DNA of 64,000 nt. Origin: Candidatus Gastranaerophilales bacterium. Lineage in GTDB: Bacteria; Cyanobacteriota; Vampirovibrionia; Gastranaerophilales; Gastranaerophilaceae. The notes beneath the pieces were generated by a model. That model saw only the letters and a program-made list of their open reading frames with translations. It was not told the origin of the DNA and did not search any database. The DNA is taken from assembly GCA_944325895.1 (NCBI GenBank), contig CALVCA010000002.1, forward strand, positions 86,082 to 150,081, given 5' to 3'. Positions 53,139 through 62,375 of the stretch are shown here, piece by piece. How positions within the stretch are numbered: the stretch's first letter is position 1; each line of letters begins with the position of its first letter. The translations under genes and the position numbers were made by a program.

Positions 53139-54410
53139 CTAATATCCTACTAATTTCAATATAAAAATTCCCAGCAAAGAACCGGCACCGACGACACCGG
53201 CACCTGTATTTATACCGGAATATTTTGATGATTTATACAATTGTTTTGTTAATTCCGAATTATATGTATAATTATCAAATTGATATTCAACAGGAATATT
53301 CACAACCCCCAATTCTTCAGGTATACTACCAAAGTCTATACCTTTTATCTGATTAATAACATTGTTGTTAAATTCTTTATTTCCTGTAGATGCCGTAACT
53401 TTAATATTTTGAGCCTCACCGCTTTTTGAAATAATAAATTTTATTTTAACAAGAGATGCTTTTTCACCGTTATATTTAATTGCTTCAAGCATTTTAGTAA
53501 CGTCATTCATATAACTTTTAAAAACTTTTCTTTTATTTCTGTCATTAAAACTTGCATATGTATGATTTGATGGAGATTTATCAGTAATTTTGCAATTTAA
53601 CAGACTTGTATCTATTTGTATAGAATTTTTTTCGCCCCAAACATTATAATCAAACGTAAATTGAATATCTATTTTTTCACCGTTATATTCTTTAGGTAAA
53701 GACTTAAACGGAGCAGTGTCTCTAACAGCTTTTAAAGCAAGTTTGTCAAACTCATTATCTCCTGAAGATTTAGAAATTTCACAAGAAACTAATTCACCTT
53801 GTTTATTGATAGAAAATAATAAAATTGTTAGTTTAGATTTTTTACTCCATCTGTTTGGTTTCCAATTTTTCTTAATCTTTTTTTGCAGCTCACTCATATA
53901 AGGTTTAAAATCTACATTTTTAACTTCAGGTTTATTTTCAGCGTTATATACAAAAGTAAATTTAATAAAAATATTTTTTTGATGAGCTTCCTGCGGCAAA
54001 TTCATAAACGGAAAAGCATTTTTAACAGCTTCAACAGCTGATTTAGATAAAATTTCATTACCGGTCAATACCTTATATGAAACTAATTCACCCCTTTTAT
54101 TTATTTTTAATAGCATTTCAAGCGTGCTTGTTTCAGACATCTCATTCGGATGCCAAAATTTTGCGACTTGATGCCCCAAATCCTCCATAAAATCTGTATA
54201 ATCAACATCGCCCAAAACAAATACCTGAGAATCTGCAGATACATCAATAGAAGAATCATTCTTATTAAACTGCAATTTAGTATTTAAAAAAAGAGTTTTA
54301 GCTTCATTAATCTCGGGTTTCACCGAGCAGGCAGAAATAGAAGTATTTTGAACCCCAAAAACCGGCAATGAGAAAAACATTAAAAATATAAATACAAAAA
54401 TCTTTTTCAT
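53139..54410 (-). CDS. exported protein with three tandem TonB/TolA C-terminal-like domains
   Basis: 423 residues. Signal peptide (KKIFVFIFLMFFSLPVFG), then three related domains of about 90-100 residues. The first has QVAKFWHPNEMSETSTLEML, the second KIKKNWKPNRWSKKSKLTIL, SINKQGELVSCEISKSSG and IDIQFTFDYNVWG, and the third is more diverged (FIISKSGEAQNIKVTASTG). The second is close to the C-terminus of the TonB at 36334. A hydrophobic end (GVVGAGSLLGIFILKLVGY) could anchor it. There is no TonB-type N-terminal helix or Pro linker, so it is not an energy transducer itself. It lies after fabF behind that gene's terminator. Confidence 0.8.
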   Translation of the reverse strand: MKKIFVFIFLMFFSLPVFGVQNTSISACSVKPEINEAKTLFLNTKLQFNKNDSSIDVSADSQVFVLGDVDYTDFMEDLGHQVAKFWHPNEMSETSTLEMLLKINKRGELVSYKVLTGNEILSKSAVEAVKNAFPFMNLPQEAHQKNIFIKFTFVYNAENKPEVKNVDFKPYMSELQKKIKKNWKPNRWSKKSKLTILLFSINKQGELVSCEISKSSGDNEFDKLALKAVRDTAPFKSLPKEYNGEKIDIQFTFDYNVWGEKNSIQIDTSLLNCKITDKSPSNHTYASFNDRNKRKVFKSYMNDVTKMLEAIKYNGEKASLVKIKFIISKSGEAQNIKVTASTGNKEFNNNVINQIKGIDFGSIPEELGVVNIPVEYQFDNYTYNSELTKQLYKSSKYSGINTGAGVVGAGSLLGIFILKLVGY

Positions 54411-54416
54411 AAATTA

Positions 54417-54438
54417 AAAGCCCCTTTTTAGGGGCTTT
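54417..54438 (-). terminator. Rho-independent terminator of fabF
   Basis: AAAGCCCC and GGGGCTTT with a 6-base loop; on the minus strand it is followed by TTAATTT, just after the fabF stop. Confidence 0.75.
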
Positions 54439-54440
54439 CC

Positions 54441-55691
54441 TTATATTTCTTGAAATATTAAAGTTGCGTTTTGTCCGCCAAATCCAAATGAATTTGATAA
54501 AGCACGGTGAACTTCTGCCTTTTGAGCTTTATTAGGAACATAATTTAAATCACCAACATGCTCATCTTGATTATCAAGATTTATTGTAGGCGGAACAATA
54601 TTTTCATTAATCGATTTAATACAAGCAATAGCCTCTATTGCACCCGTTGCACCTAAAACATGCCCGTGCATAGATTTAGTTGAACTTACACGCAAATTAG
54701 GATTTTGCTGCTTGTTGCCGAATAATCTTTCAATAGCATTGGATTCTGCAACATCACCAAGTCCCGTACTTGTTCCGTGAGCATTAATGTATTCAATATC
54801 AGTTGGTTTCAGCCCGGCATCTTTTAATGCAAATTCCATAGACTTTGTAGCACCTTTACCTTCAGGACATGGAGCTACAACATCATAGGCATCAGCTGTT
54901 TGACCGTAACCTATAATTTCGGCATAAATCTTTGCACCTCGTTTTTTAGCATGCTCATATTCTTCCAATACCAAAACACCGGCACCTTCAGACATTACAA
55001 AGCCGTCACGATCTTTATCAAACGGACGTGAAGCTTTTTCCGGTTCATCATTTCTACGGGATAATGTTCTGGCACTTGAGAATGCACCAACACCAACATC
55101 ACAAATTGTAGCTTCCGTACCGCCAGCTACGATAACATCCGCATCACCATATTGTATTGTTCTAAAAGCATCACCTATCGTATGAGTACCTGTTGCACAA
55201 GCAGAAACTACAACCTTGTTTACACCTTTAAAGCCGTATCTCATTGAAATTCTGCCTGATGGCATATTGACAATCATCATCGGAATTGTAAATGGTGAAC
55301 ATTTATTCGGTCCTTTTTCCAATATACGAACATGATTTTCTTCAAATGTTCTGAAACCTCCTGCGGCAGAACTTACCATAACACCAATTCTATACGGATC
55401 CGTTTCTTTGTCTTCTTCAAGTTTTGCGTCTTTTACAGCTTCATCAGCAGCAACCATCGCAAACTGAATAAACCTGTCCATTTTTTTGGACTCTTTAGGA
55501 TCCAAATACTGCTCCGGATTGAAATCTTTCACTTCACCCGAAATTTTTACTACGTGTTTTGATATATCAATAGACTCGGAAATACTGATACCGCTTTTAC
55601 CTTCTACAAGACTGTTCCATAATTTATCAACACCCACACCAAAAGGTGTAACTGCTCCCAGCCCTGTAATTACTACTCTTCTTTTCATCAT
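54441..55691 (-). CDS. fabF: beta-ketoacyl-ACP synthase II
   Basis: About 416 residues from the ATG at 55691, preceded by AAGGGA; the frame is open 16 codons further. It condenses malonyl-ACP with acyl-ACP in fatty-acid elongation. Cys-His-His triad: VSACATGTHTIGDA, INAHGTSTGLGD and STKSMHGHVLGATGAIEA. Starts with RRVVITGLGAVTPFGVG as usual. acpP lies directly upstream with a hairpin between them. Confidence 0.97.
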   Translation of the reverse strand: MMKRRVVITGLGAVTPFGVGVDKLWNSLVEGKSGISISESIDISKHVVKISGEVKDFNPEQYLDPKESKKMDRFIQFAMVAADEAVKDAKLEEDKETDPYRIGVMVSSAAGGFRTFEENHVRILEKGPNKCSPFTIPMMIVNMPSGRISMRYGFKGVNKVVVSACATGTHTIGDAFRTIQYGDADVIVAGGTEATICDVGVGAFSSARTLSRRNDEPEKASRPFDKDRDGFVMSEGAGVLVLEEYEHAKKRGAKIYAEIIGYGQTADAYDVVAPCPEGKGATKSMEFALKDAGLKPTDIEYINAHGTSTGLGDVAESNAIERLFGNKQQNPNLRVSSTKSMHGHVLGATGAIEAIACIKSINENIVPPTINLDNQDEHVGDLNYVPNKAQKAEVHRALSNSFGFGGQNATLIFQEI

Positions 55692-55713
55692 CTCTAATCC
55701 CTTTTTAATAAAT

Positions 55714-55747
55714 TTGCGAGAATGAGAGAATATCCTCACTCTCGCAA
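55714..55747 (-). terminator. hairpin between acpP and fabF
   Basis: TTGCGAGA and TCTCGCAA frame a long stem with one mismatch continuing through TGAG/CTCA. No strong T run follows. It may give partial termination so that acpP is made in excess over fabF, or protect the acpP message. Confidence 0.55.
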
Positions 55748-55772
55748 TTAATTAATAAAAACTTTATTCTTA

Positions 55773-56003
55773 TTATGAGTGTGAATCAATATAATTTACA
55801 GCATCTTGAACTGTTTGAATTTTTTCAGCTTCTTCATCAGGGATTTCGCAGCCAAATTCTTCTTCAAATGCCATAACTAATTCAACTGTATCTAATGAAT
55901 CAGCACCTAAATCAGCTGTAAAACTTGCATTCGGTGTAACTAATGATTCATCAACGCTTAATTGATCTACTACTACTTTTTTTACTTTTTCAAATGTACT
56001 CAT
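55773..56003 (-). CDS. acpP: acyl carrier protein
   Basis: 76 residues, very acidic. The 4'-phosphopantetheine attachment site is Ser36 in [19 protein letters not shown]. It carries growing chains in fatty-acid synthesis. GAGGAAG ribosome site. It is upstream of fabF in the usual acpP-fabF order, while plsX and fabH are at 61-63 kb. Confidence 0.98.
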   Translation of the reverse strand: MSTFEKVKKVVVDQLSVDESLVTPNASFTADLGADSLDTVELVMAFEEEFGCEIPDEEAEKIQTVQDAVNYIDSHS

Positions 56004-56114
56004 TTCTTCTTCCTCATTATTAGTGTATCACTACTATATGTCATTAATATTATACTATTTAAAGATTAATTTGCAACAGATTTAAAAAATTGTTACATTT
56101 CAAATATTTACAAG

Positions 56115-56137
56115 AAAAGAGCCCAAAGGGCTCTTTT
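56115..56137 (-). terminator. Rho-independent terminator of rpmB
   Basis: AAAAGAGCCC and GGGCTCTTTT around a three-base loop, seven bases after the rpmB stop; on the minus strand it ends in TTTTCTTG. Confidence 0.8.
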
Positions 56138-56143
56138 AAAACC

Positions 56144-56335
56144 TTATAAAGCTTTTTGAACTTTGCCTGCTCTTAAACAAGATGTGCAAACTTTAATTCT
56201 TTTTGTTTGTCCGTTAACAACAGCCTTAACTGATTGTAAATTAGGCTCTTGCGTATGGACAATTTGTTTATGCGAAAATGTTAATTTAGCTGCTTTAATA
56301 GGTTTTTTACCGCAAATTTCACATTGTTTTGACAT
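56144..56335 (-). CDS. rpmB: 50S ribosomal protein L28
   Basis: 63 residues, normal size. It is the zinc-binding form, with CEICGKK near the start and CTSCLRAGK near the end. The middle has TFSHKQIVHTQEPNLQSVKA. AAGGAA ribosome site. It stands as a single gene between the methyltransferase and acpP. Confidence 0.96.
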   Translation of the reverse strand: MSKQCEICGKKPIKAAKLTFSHKQIVHTQEPNLQSVKAVVNGQTKRIKVCTSCLRAGKVQKAL

Positions 56336-56402
56336 AATTCCATTCCTTTTCTAGTTGTGTAATTTAATAATATATTAAAAATCAAAATAATCAAGTATCA
56401 TG

Positions 56403-56978
56403 TTAAAATAGTTTAACTTTTCTTGCAAACGAAAGCCCTGCCGGCAAGTTTAAAATAACATTTTCATAATTGCTGAGATTGTTTATAGTGTCTATGAAAG
56501 GCTTAACCTTTTCTTTATGAGAAAGAACGTTATCACAAGCAATAAATCCGCCCAAAACTAAATGAGGATCCAACAATTCAAAATACTTAATATATTCTTT
56601 CTTATTTGCATCAATAAATGCGAAATCTATTTTAAAATCTTTTGAAAAATTTTTCAAAACATCACAGGCTGAGCCTTGCAAAATAGTAATTCTGTCGCTT
56701 ATTTTACAAGTTTCAAAATTTTCTTGAGCTATAGAAAAACGTTTTTCCCAAAATTCTATAGTTGTCAAGTGGCCGCCTGTTTTTTCTAAAGCTTTCCCTA
56801 GCCAAATCCCCGAATAACCGTTTGATGTACCTATCTCCAAAACGTTCTTACAATTCGCTTCTTTTATAAATGTATACAAAAATTCACCGGTAACTCTTGA
56901 TATATTCCAAAAATTTTTTTGAGTAACCTCCAATTCAGCAAGAACTTTTTCAGTAGTTTCATCAAAATATTTTTTCAT
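56403..56978 (-). CDS. class I SAM-dependent O-methyltransferase
   Basis: 191 residues. Family pattern of the small O-methyltransferases related to catechol and caffeoyl-CoA enzymes: SAM motif NVLEIGTSNGYSGIWLG (about 40-56), acidic VELYx-like TTIEFWEKRFSIA, and DFAFIDANKKEYIKYFEL then LVLGGFIACDNVL. The substrate is unknown. Its ATG directly follows the stop of the propeller gene (TAAATG), so it is part of the grpE-dnaJ transcript. Confidence 0.87.
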   Translation of the reverse strand: MKKYFDETTEKVLAELEVTQKNFWNISRVTGEFLYTFIKEANCKNVLEIGTSNGYSGIWLGKALEKTGGHLTTIEFWEKRFSIAQENFETCKISDRITILQGSACDVLKNFSKDFKIDFAFIDANKKEYIKYFELLDPHLVLGGFIACDNVLSHKEKVKPFIDTINNLSNYENVILNLPAGLSFARKVKLF

Positions 56979-58382
56979 TTATTTTACTCTATCTGTTACA
57001 ACAATCGCTCTTATTGGAACTTCTATTGCACTTGCTTTTATAAGCTGTTTTGTTTTCATATCCAAAACACAATATATTGTTGCTCTTGAATCTGAAATTA
57101 CAGCAAGCGTTGTTCCTTCAACAGGGTCTATATTTGTTGAAAATCCATATGTATTTAAATATATAGAATCCGTTATTTCATCGGTTTTTGTATCAATAAC
57201 TTGTATAGAATTCTCCAAAGCCCCTAAAATATAAAGATTATTTTCATATGAAATCATATCCACCGGTTTTGGAGTAATTTCTATTTCGGCAATCAAACCG
57301 TTTGTATTATAATCAATAATCGCCAAATGATTTTTTGTACGGCTTGTTATATAAATTTTATTGTTATTAAACTCAATTTTAGAAACATTAGGGAATTTGC
57401 CTATATCTTTTAACAGATAATTATTATCCAATTCCACAGCCCAAATTTCATTATTTTTTTTGTCGCAATAAAACAATTTTGAACCGTCATTTGCAAGCGT
57501 TAACCTTTCACACATGCCATTAATTTTAATTTGTTTTGAAAGAGTCATTGAGTCTAAATTTACGACAAAAATGCTTGAATCCTGCGGACTGGAAACATAT
57601 GCAATTTTTTTTGTTTTGTCTATTAGAATTTCATCCGGAATATTATCAAAAAGAATTTGTTTAATAATTTTTTCATCTTTAAGCGAAATAACATTTAAAT
57701 TATTACTGCCAAAAGATGTTACAAGCAAAAATTTATTATCATAACCTTTAATGTTATTTGGCACGTAATCTTGAGCAAGAGCATAAGCAGGAGTTTTGCT
57801 TTCCGTATTTATAACCTGAATATTCCTGGAATAGCCGGTTGCAACATAAAAAGTTTTATTTTTCAACTGCGGAACCGGAGTAACACTTACAGGAATTTTA
57901 GACTGCGGGACTTCGACCTTCAAGCTTTTCGTTATGTCAATTTTAAGATTTCCGACAATCCCTTTAAGATTTTCAGGGATTACAAGTCCGTGTGGGACAA
58001 GCATATCCTGAGGTAAAAGCCCGTTTCGGATTTCAACAGGCACAACCTGTGGAACAAAAACTGTTTTTTTGCCGTTTTTATCGTTAATAACTTTTAAAAT
58101 TGAATAATTGTTATTAAAAATTACGATATCCGGTTTTTGTAACAATGTTTTACCGGCAGGAAATGTTGTTTTTATTGCAATTGTTTCGGGGCTTTCAGAT
58201 TTAGCCGGGAATAAAGGCAGATATACAGTATTATCGGGAAGTGTTATAAGTCCGTCAAACCGAAAATCTGTTTTAGGAAATGATTTTAAAATATAATCCT
58301 GCAGCTCTGACGGAATTTTTGATGCTGCAGCAGGGATTGCCGTCATTACAAATATTAAAAGCATGACAAACAATTTACGCAT
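56979..58382 (-). CDS. exported YVTN/YncE-type beta-propeller protein
   Basis: 467 residues. Signal peptide ([19 protein letters not shown]), then an N-terminal domain of about 160 residues ([20 protein letters not shown]) and a beta propeller (about 180-460). Repeats include [40 protein letters not shown] and [19 protein letters not shown]. These proteins usually bind cell-surface or other ligands. It overlaps dnaJ by eight bases, an odd partner for a chaperone operon. Confidence 0.8.
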   Translation of the reverse strand: MRKLFVMLLIFVMTAIPAAASKIPSELQDYILKSFPKTDFRFDGLITLPDNTVYLPLFPAKSESPETIAIKTTFPAGKTLLQKPDIVIFNNNYSILKVINDKNGKKTVFVPQVVPVEIRNGLLPQDMLVPHGLVIPENLKGIVGNLKIDITKSLKVEVPQSKIPVSVTPVPQLKNKTFYVATGYSRNIQVINTESKTPAYALAQDYVPNNIKGYDNKFLLVTSFGSNNLNVISLKDEKIIKQILFDNIPDEILIDKTKKIAYVSSPQDSSIFVVNLDSMTLSKQIKINGMCERLTLANDGSKLFYCDKKNNEIWAVELDNNYLLKDIGKFPNVSKIEFNNNKIYITSRTKNHLAIIDYNTNGLIAEIEITPKPVDMISYENNLYILGALENSIQVIDTKTDEITDSIYLNTYGFSTNIDPVEGTTLAVISDSRATIYCVLDMKTKQLIKASAIEVPIRAIVVTDRVK

Positions 58383-59499
58383 TATTAAAAACTCCTTTAA
58401 CTTTAGACATAATAGTTTCAGGGATTTTTTTAGAAGTATTCAACTCATAAAGACGTTTATAGAGTGAACGCTCTTGTTCGCTGAGCTGTGTCGGAATTTT
58501 TACGGTCACAACAACAATATGATCACCTCTTTGAGCAGGTCTTGAAACAAGCGGAGCACCTGCACCTTTAATTTTTATTGTATTACCGCTTTGAATACCC
58601 GGTTGTATTTGAATTTTTTTATCTCCATCCAAAGTTTTTATCATAATTTCGTCGCCCAAAACAGCCTGTGCAGGTGATATTTCAAGCTTTGTAAACACAT
58701 TAATACCATCTCGCTGATAATAATTTGACGGTTTTACATGAATTACAACAAATAAATCACCGGCAGGACCACCGTTTGTACCGGCATTACCTTCTCTTGA
58801 AACACGAATTTTGGATAAATTGTCAACACCTTTTGGAATTTTTATTTCTATTTTTCTTTCTTTTTCAACTTTACCATAGCCTCTGCAGTTTGAGCATGGT
58901 GTTTCAATTTTCTGACCGGTACCGTGACAATCAGGACACATACTTATTTGAGTAAAAGCACCCAACGGGGTTCTTGCAACAGTTTGAACTTGTCCAGTTC
59001 CGCCGCATGTTCTGCAAGTTACAGGTTTAGAACCCTTTGCGGCACCTGTACCGTTGCATTCGGAACAAATTTCCAAATGATCAAATTTAATTTCCTTATT
59101 TATACCAAAAATAGCCTGTTCAAAGTCAATTTCAATATCAAGCCTTAAATCATCGCCTCGCTGCGGAGCATTCGGATCAGGCTGTCCAAAGCCAAAACCC
59201 ATGCCGCCAAAAAAAGAATTAAAAATATCATTCAAGTCACCGAAACCGCCGGCAAAAGGTCCGCCCGTATCAAAACCGGCCTGCTTCAAACCATCCTCGC
59301 CGAATCGATCGTACGTTGCCCGCTTATTATCATCCATCAAGGTTTCATAAGCTTTACCAAGCTCTTTAAATTTTTCTTCAGCATCAGGGGCCTTATTTAC
59401 ATCAGGATGATACTGACGTGCTTTCTTTCTGAAAGCTGATTTTATTTCATCTTTTGTAGCGTTCCTTGATACGCCTAATATTTCATAGTAATCTGTCAT
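58375..59499 (-). CDS. dnaJ: chaperone protein DnaJ
   Basis: 374 residues, full-length type I J-protein. J domain with HPD in [10 protein letters not shown] (about 33), Gly/Phe-rich linker ([12 protein letters not shown]), four zinc motifs [24 protein letters not shown] and CSNCRGYG, then the C-terminal substrate domain. It stimulates the ATPase of DnaK, which is 54 kb away in this window. It follows grpE by 11 bases. Confidence 0.97.
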   Translation of the reverse strand: MTDYYEILGVSRNATKDEIKSAFRKKARQYHPDVNKAPDAEEKFKELGKAYETLMDDNKRATYDRFGEDGLKQAGFDTGGPFAGGFGDLNDIFNSFFGGMGFGFGQPDPNAPQRGDDLRLDIEIDFEQAIFGINKEIKFDHLEICSECNGTGAAKGSKPVTCRTCGGTGQVQTVARTPLGAFTQISMCPDCHGTGQKIETPCSNCRGYGKVEKERKIEIKIPKGVDNLSKIRVSREGNAGTNGGPAGDLFVVIHVKPSNYYQRDGINVFTKLEISPAQAVLGDEIMIKTLDGDKKIQIQPGIQSGNTIKIKGAGAPLVSRPAQRGDHIVVVTVKIPTQLSEQERSLYKRLYELNTSKKIPETIMSKVKGVFNNA

Positions 59500-59510
59500 T
59501 CTTCCTCTTG

Positions 59511-60053
59511 CTATTCAACTGTCGCAACGTTAACCAGTGCCGGACGAATAACTTTATCGCCCATTTTATAACCTTTTTGCATAACGTTTATAATAGTATG
59601 CTCAGGATGTTCACTTGTCGGAGTCTGCATTACCGCATCATGAAAATTGGGATCAAATTCTTTTCCTTCAGCTTCAATTTCTTCCAAACCTAACTTTTGT
59701 AAAGTTTCAAAAACTTGTTTGTGAATAAGATTAAAACTGTCTTTTACTTGCTTGCAATCTTCAACATTTTCCAATGCTTTTGCTCCACGATCAAAATTAT
59801 CCAAAATATCAATCATTTTTTTCAAAGCATTTTCAGTACCATATTTTAAAAGACTTTCACGTTCTTGCTCCTGTCTTTTTCTATAATTATCGAAATCCGC
59901 AGCAAGCCTTATATACTGTTGGTTTAATTTGTCGTATTCTTCTTGAAGATGACTTTCAGTGTCTTCATTTTTTTGCTGAACTTCTTCAGTTTTTTCAGAC
60001 TCTTCGTTAATTTCAATATCCTTTTTAAACGGATTGTTGTGTTTGTGACTCAT
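59511..60053 (-). CDS. grpE: nucleotide exchange factor GrpE
   Basis: 180 residues. An acidic, coiled start ([20 protein letters not shown]), the long helix, then the conserved head: [59 protein letters not shown]. It releases ADP from DnaK. It opens the grpE-dnaJ-propeller-methyltransferase unit. No hrcA or CIRCE is visible upstream. Confidence 0.96.
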   Translation of the reverse strand: MSHKHNNPFKKDIEINEESEKTEEVQQKNEDTESHLQEEYDKLNQQYIRLAADFDNYRKRQEQERESLLKYGTENALKKMIDILDNFDRGAKALENVEDCKQVKDSFNLIHKQVFETLQKLGLEEIEAEGKEFDPNFHDAVMQTPTSEHPEHTIINVMQKGYKMGDKVIRPALVNVATVE

Positions 60054-60201
60054 AATTTTTCCCCTTATATTTATTATTATAGTTTAACAATTACAAGAAA
60101 CAAGTTTAATTTATTATTTTTTAATATTTCATGAATAATTTATATAAATTGTTTGCTTAAATACGATTTTTCTTTTATAATTAATAAAAAAGGAGAAAAA
60201 A

Positions 60202-60450
60202 ATGGCACAACAATTTAATCCTCAAAATATTAAGACAAGAATTTCAGTTTTGGTTTTTATAAAAGGTTCAACAGCACCGTTAGTGCTGTATGTTGAAAAT
60301 CCTCAGGATTTATACAATGAACTTTCCCAGGCAATGAAATCATCTTCCGTTACATTTATTGAAAAAGAAACAACCGGACCGTTAAAAAAAGTATGCTTTG
60401 TATCAAACCAAATAGCAGCACTTGCAATGCAAGAGGAACAATATGTCTAA
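60202..60450 (+). CDS. small hypothetical protein at the head of the yceD-rpmF-plsX-fabH cluster
   Basis: 82 residues, predicted alpha/beta: TRISVLVFIKGSTAPLVLYV and KKVCFVSNQIAALAMQEEQY. It has no signal peptide. AAAAGGAG site before the ATG. It overlaps yceD by eight bases, so it is translated together with the ribosomal and lipid genes that follow. No family recognised; a role in lipid or ribosome regulation would be inference from position. Confidence 0.7.
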   Translation: MAQQFNPQNIKTRISVLVFIKGSTAPLVLYVENPQDLYNELSQAMKSSSVTFIEKETTGPLKKVCFVSNQIAALAMQEEQYV

Positions 60451-60943
60451 ATTCGTTTCGATAGAAGATATCGAAAATTCAAAAAATAAAACCGTCAATT
60501 GTAAAGTTGAAGAAAAAATTGACGGCATAAATGCCCTGAGCCCGATTTATGCTGATTTAACATTAAAATCTTTAGGGGATTTTATTGAAGTCAGCGGAAA
60601 TGTTAAGGGAATTGTTAAGCTTGAATGTGACTTATGCTTAAAAGAATTTGAATATAATTTAGATTTTAAAATAGACGAATTATATGCCAAAAAGGCCTTA
60701 ATAGAGGATGAAATAGAGCCGGGACAAGAAATTGAAATAAAAGAAGGACAGTTTGTAACGGACCTGAACGGTTCAGATAAAATTGACATTTATGACTTAT
60801 TGTATCAATCTGTAATATTAAATTTACCAAATAAAAAAGTTTGTGGTATAAATTGTAATGGAGAGGATAAATTTTTGACAGAAGAAAAAATTTCCGATCC
60901 GAGAATGGATGTATTCAAAAACATCAACGTGAAATATAAGTAG
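60443..60943 (+). CDS. yceD: YceD (DUF177) family protein
   Basis: About 166 residues from the ATG at 60443, which has GAGGAA before it. The family signature is seen as VKLECDLCLKEFEYNLDFKI with its Cys pair, then the acidic IDIYDLLYQSVILNLPNKK and a later Cys pair (VCGINCNG). YceD has been linked to 23S rRNA synthesis or ribosome assembly, and it is commonly found just upstream of rpmF, as here (15-base gap). Confidence 0.88.
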   Translation: MSKFVSIEDIENSKNKTVNCKVEEKIDGINALSPIYADLTLKSLGDFIEVSGNVKGIVKLECDLCLKEFEYNLDFKIDELYAKKALIEDEIEPGQEIEIKEGQFVTDLNGSDKIDIYDLLYQSVILNLPNKKVCGINCNGEDKFLTEEKISDPRMDVFKNINVKYK

Positions 60944-60958
60944 TAGAGGAAAAGAAAA

Positions 60959-61297
60959 ATGGCAGTACCAAAAAAAAGAACAGGACATTCCGCACAAGGA
61001 CACAGAAGAAGCAACTGGAAGGCAACAAAGCCTGAAACAACAAAATGCCCTAATTGCGGAGCAACACAATTAGCACATACAGTGTGCACAGAATGCGGTT
61101 ATTACAAAGGCAAAGCAGTAAGCATCAAATCACCTGATTATGTTGAAACTGCTGCTAAAAAACCTGCAAAAAAAGCAGCTTCAAAAAAAGCTGAAAAGCC
61201 CGTTGAAGCTAAGGTTGAAGAAGTAACTGAAGAAGTTAAAGAAACAACCAAAGACGAAGTTGAAAAAGAAGAAAAGACAGAAAAAGAAGCTGAATAG
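60959..61297 (+). CDS. rpmF: 50S ribosomal protein L32 with a long charged C-terminal tail
   Basis: 112 residues, twice the normal 57-60. The first 60 are typical: AVPKKRTGHSAQGHRRSNWK and the zinc site CPNCGA..CTECGYY. Then comes a tail of about 50 residues, Lys/Ala-rich at first (KKPAKKAASKKAEKPVEAK) and then Glu-rich (EEVTEEVKETTKDEVEKEEK). No frameshift or fusion domain is visible. GAGGAAAAG ribosome site. Located between yceD and plsX as in many bacteria. Confidence 0.95.
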   Translation: MAVPKKRTGHSAQGHRRSNWKATKPETTKCPNCGATQLAHTVCTECGYYKGKAVSIKSPDYVETAAKKPAKKAASKKAEKPVEAKVEEVTEEVKETTKDEVEKEEKTEKEAE

Positions 61298-61315
61298 ACA
61301 CTTAGGAGAGGGACA

Positions 61316-62371
61316 ATGACAAGAATAGCGATAGATGCAATGGGCGGTGATCATGCTCCACAAGAAATTGTAGCAGGTGCTGTATGGGCGGCACACGAAT
61401 ACGGAGTAGCTTTGGAGCTGGTCGGCAAGCAGGATAGAATAGAACAAGAACTGGACAGAATCAGCCATGAAGGTTTTTATTCCGATTGCGGCAAAGCCGG
61501 TAAGCAATATCGCATAAAAATAGACACTTCTAAGTTAGATATTAAAATCACGCACGCTTCTGAAATTATTGAAATGGGTGAAGCTCCCGGACAAGCAATA
61601 AGAAAAAAGAAAAAGTCATCAATTGTTTTAGCGGTTGATGCAGTTGCTACCGGAAGTTCAGATGCTGTTGTGGCAGCCGGTTCCACCGGAGCTGCCATGG
61701 CATCAAGCCTATTTGGATTAGGCAGAATTTCAGGTATTGACAGACCGGCAATTGCAGTAACTTTACCTACGGTAAAAAAGCCTATTGTAGTTATTGATGC
61801 AGGAGCTAACAGCAATTGTACACCTGAAATGCTCTATCAATTTGCCGTTATGGGAGCTACTTTTTCAAAAAATGTTTTAGGAATTGAACATCCTCGTGTC
61901 GGAGTCTTAAATATAGGTGAAGAAGCCGGTAAAGGTAATGAATTGGCACAACATACTTACAAATTATTAGAAGAAAATCAGGAAAAACTAAATTTTGTAG
62001 GTAATATTGAAGGAAAAGAAATTTTCTTAAGTGTATGCGATGTAGTTGTTTGTGACGGCTTTGTAGGAAATGTTGCATTAAAAGTTACAGAAGGCACTTC
62101 ACAAATGTTATTCAGAATGCTTAAGCAAGAATTTAAAGCGGATTTGCTTGGAAAAATTATTGGACTTTTGGCAAAACCGTTTATGAAGAGAATATATACA
62201 AAAATTAATTACGAAGAATTCGGAGGAGCACTGCTTTTAGGTGTAAAAGGAATTACCGTAATTTCACACGGCAGAAGCAGAGCTTATGCAATAAAAAATG
62301 CCGTAAGAGTCGCAAAAGATGCCGTTGAAACCGGTGTTAACGAAAAAATTGCTAAATTTTATGAGGAATAG
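61316..62371 (+). CDS. plsX: phosphate acyltransferase PlsX
   Basis: 351 residues. It makes acyl-phosphate from acyl-ACP, the first step of phospholipid synthesis with PlsY. Seen: IAIDAMGGDHAPQEIVAGAV at the start, the AGSTGAAMASSLFGLGRI segment, VLNIGEEAGKGNELAQHTY, and VVVCDGFVGNVALKVTEG. About 20 residues longer than usual near position 60. GGAGAGG site; fabH follows after four bases. Confidence 0.96.
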   Translation: MTRIAIDAMGGDHAPQEIVAGAVWAAHEYGVALELVGKQDRIEQELDRISHEGFYSDCGKAGKQYRIKIDTSKLDIKITHASEIIEMGEAPGQAIRKKKKSSIVLAVDAVATGSSDAVVAAGSTGAAMASSLFGLGRISGIDRPAIAVTLPTVKKPIVVIDAGANSNCTPEMLYQFAVMGATFSKNVLGIEHPRVGVLNIGEEAGKGNELAQHTYKLLEENQEKLNFVGNIEGKEIFLSVCDVVVCDGFVGNVALKVTEGTSQMLFRMLKQEFKADLLGKIIGLLAKPFMKRIYTKINYEEFGGALLLGVKGITVISHGRSRAYAIKNAVRVAKDAVETGVNEKIAKFYEE

Positions 62372-62375
62372 TGGT

